DNA of 64,000 bases from Euborellia annulipes (taxonomy: Eukaryota; Arthropoda; Insecta; Dermaptera; Anisolabididae). Both the position numbers and the translations under genes were made by a program. The notes under the pieces are model-generated. The model was not told where the DNA came from. It did no database searches and saw only the letters and a program-made list of their open reading frames with translations. The stretch covers positions 1 to 64,000 of the forward strand of contig JAKCPI010014213.1 of the NCBI GenBank assembly GCA_023213315.1. Reading direction: 5' to 3'. How positions within the stretch are numbered: position 1 is the stretch's first letter; the number at the start of each line of letters is the position of its first letter. Shown here one piece after another: positions 62,640-64,000 of the stretch.

Positions 62640-62805
62640 GACCTACCCCTCCTGCTAGCCCAATATCTGCAGAGTGGTAAATCAAAGGTCTTGCCAACTC
62701 GGAAACGATGAGACGTTTAAGCTATGATGACCATGTTCTGTTGAACAATTATGTTGACCATCACCTATTCATTCAGAAATGAATAGCGGCTACTCCCCAA
62801 TGAAG
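62640..62805 (-). promoter_or_regulatory. yybP-ykoY-type manganese riboswitch
   Basis: On the reverse strand the leader opens with TTGGGGAGTAGCC (conserved loop element of the yybP-ykoY class, 62800-62788), followed by paired segments (CTATTCATT / AATGAATAG) and, further on, a GGCAAGACC element resembling that of the mntP leader. It directly precedes a UPF0016 Mn transporter gene, one of the usual targets of this class. Limits are approximate; I could not fold it fully. Confidence 0.75.
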
Positions 62806-62848
62806 TATGTGTTTTATTATATTCGAGTCGTTCTATTTTTTCCAACAT

Positions 62849-63127
62849 TCAGACAAAAAATTTTATCCATGCCCACACCAACAACCGACCTAAGCCCAAT
62901 AGTATGGCTAAACAAATACTTAAGTTAATAAACCCAAAATTGTTAATACCAGCTACCTGCTGTGATTGAAATTCAAATGGCAAAATAAGCGTTGCCACAA
63001 ATACTTCTAAGCCCATTGCAACGTAAGTCATCCACTCCCAAGGAAAGTGTAAAATACTGACCCATAATCCCATCAGTAAAAATACAATCAACAGAATCGG
63101 CAACATGATTTTTAAGAAACTCGCCAT
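62849..63127 (-). CDS. Small membrane protein of unknown function
   Basis: 92 residues with three hydrophobic helices (MLPILLIVFLLMGLWVSIL, WMTYVAMGLEVFVATLILP, LSICLAILLGLGRLLVWAWI). I do not recognise the family. GTTTTTAAGA... coding looks normal for the region, and AAGGAAAA precedes the ATG. Between aceF and the Mn riboswitch on the same strand. Confidence 0.65.
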   Translation of the reverse strand: MASFLKIMLPILLIVFLLMGLWVSILHFPWEWMTYVAMGLEVFVATLILPFEFQSQQVAGINNFGFINLSICLAILLGLGRLLVWAWIKFFV

Positions 63128-63230
63128 TTTATTATTTTTCCTTTAACCAAAACGAGAAATTTTTCCTCTCTCGATTACTCCCCCTCTTAATCTTTAGATT
63201 AACCTAAAATCAAGTAAATTAAATACACAA

Positions 63231-63258
63231 AATAAAACCCCGCCGAAGCGAGGTTTTA
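63231..63258 (-). terminator. Terminator after aceF
   Basis: AAAACCCCGC-CGAA-GCGAGGTTTT, one mismatch in a ten-base stem, flanked by A and T runs. Confidence 0.75.
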
Positions 63259-63276
63259 ATAATTCATTTCAAAATA

Positions 63277-64000
63277 TTAGATTAATAAAGTACGAATATC
63301 TTTAAGAAGTTTCGTAAGTTTATTGGTAAAGCGAGCGGCATCTGCACCATTAATTACACGGTGGTCATAAGACAATGACAACGGCAACATTAAGCGTGGG
63401 TCAAAGTCTTTACCATTCCACACAGGCTGCATAGTTGCTGGTGAAATACCTAAAATTGCAACTTGCGGCCAATTTACTAGCGGTGTAAATGACGTACCAC
63501 CAATCGAACCTAAGCTTGTAATCGTGAAGTTCGCACCTTGTAAGTCTTTCGGTGTTAATTTCCTTATCACGCGCTTTCTTGACTTAGCTCACTCCAATTC
63601 AATAGCAATTTGCTTAATTGATTTTTGGTCAGGATTACGTAGCACTGGAACTGTTATAAACCATCTGGTGTTGCAACCGCAATCCCCATATGAATTTCAT
63701 TACGAAGCAATACAGACTTTTTTGATCATCTGACAAGTGACCAGCAAACTACGGCTCTTCTTTCAACAATTGTGCTAACGCTTTTGCAATGAATGCCAAA
63801 ATTGTTAGGCTCACACCTTGTTTCTTTAAGCCATCCTTCAATTCACCACGCCAAGTCTTCTAACTCAGTGATATCAGCCGAAGGTCAAACTGGGTGACCT
63901 GTGGAATATAGTTGTTTAAAGATAACTGTGGACAGATACTTGCTGTAAACGAGTCATCGGCTTCACTTCACCACCACCAAAAGCAGTAAAGTCAGGTAAT
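63277..64000 (-). pseudogene. aceF: Pyruvate dehydrogenase E2 (dihydrolipoyl acetyltransferase), C-terminal part, frameshifted, truncated by window end
   Basis: Catalytic domain of E2, which moves the acetyl group to CoA. The last 97 residues read cleanly: [20 protein letters not shown], then the catalytic His motif [18 protein letters not shown]. Upstream of 63570 the protein continues in shifting frames: SDDQKSVLLRNEIHMGIAVATPDG and LRNPDQKSIKQIAIEL are recognisable, as are KDGLKKQGVS and FGGGEVKP near the window end. PDH is essential for growth, so the breaks are almost certainly errors in low-quality terminal sequence. Confidence 0.88.

Overview
This window is a stretch of Acinetobacter chromosome, almost certainly from the A. 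baumannii/calcoaceticus complex. The evidence is the low-GC DNA, the Omp33-36 porin, gabTD next to a MocR/GabR regulator, the BetT-type transporter, the SfnG/MsuE pair and the ssb-YajR gene order. Nearly all of it is ordinary core metabolism and housekeeping. I see no prophage, insertion sequence, CRISPR array, tRNA or rRNA.

Layout. 1-2146: reverse-strand remnants of a FAD-dependent amine oxidase and an unresolved neighbour, full of indels. 2.5-7.1 kb: pirin, then two isochorismatase-like hydrolases with two related LysR regulators. 7.2-13.1 kb: the GABA module gabD-gabT / gabR / gabP. 13.4-15.1 kb: a cupin XRE regulator divergent from azlCD. 15.1-23.1 kb: ssb, a YajR-like MFS protein, a DUF475 membrane protein, TenA, MerR-SDR, GlpM, DUF1304 and TetR with a quinone-reductase-like enzyme. 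23.4-28.9 kb: uvrA, a GGDEF protein and a 1-kb gene-free region with small-RNA-like signals. 28.97-32.8 kb: omp33-36, BetT and an ion-channel-like protein. 32.9-40.5 kb: yjcH-actP, a CrbS/MxtR-type transporter-kinase hybrid, an unknown protein and a LuxR response regulator. 40.9-46 kb: msuE-sfnG, an Lrp regulator, a cysteine hydrolase and acs. 46.2-53.9 kb: DUF805, MscS, rsmE-waaA, an alkene reductase with an ArsR regulator, prfB and a second Omp33-36-like porin. 53.9-59.3 kb: glmM-pdxH-recJ and guaB. 59.8-64 kb: a Fur-box TonB receptor, a Mn-riboswitch-controlled UPF0016 transporter and the end of aceF.

How the genes work together. Acetate uptake (actP), activation (acs) and the two-component pair that controls both in other gammaproteobacteria all lie within 13 kb. 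GABA uptake, transamination, oxidation and regulation form a second unit. A 60-bp block with GAGAGCCA direct repeats 24 bp apart occurs upstream of both gabT/gabR and gabP and is a convincing GabR operator.

Quality. About fifteen genes are broken by single-base changes, mostly in homopolymer runs, including normally intact or essential genes (aceF, uvrA, recJ, acs). Errors are densest at both window ends. I read these as sequence errors, not gene decay. The exception is prfB, whose frameshift is the conserved programmed one. I did not find a clearly new multi-gene system. The best leads are the small-RNA-like pair near 28.2-28.5 kb, the triple 22-bp-periodic operator of the ArsR gene, the unknown protein between the acetate sensor and regulator, and the channel-like protein with an altered selectivity filter.
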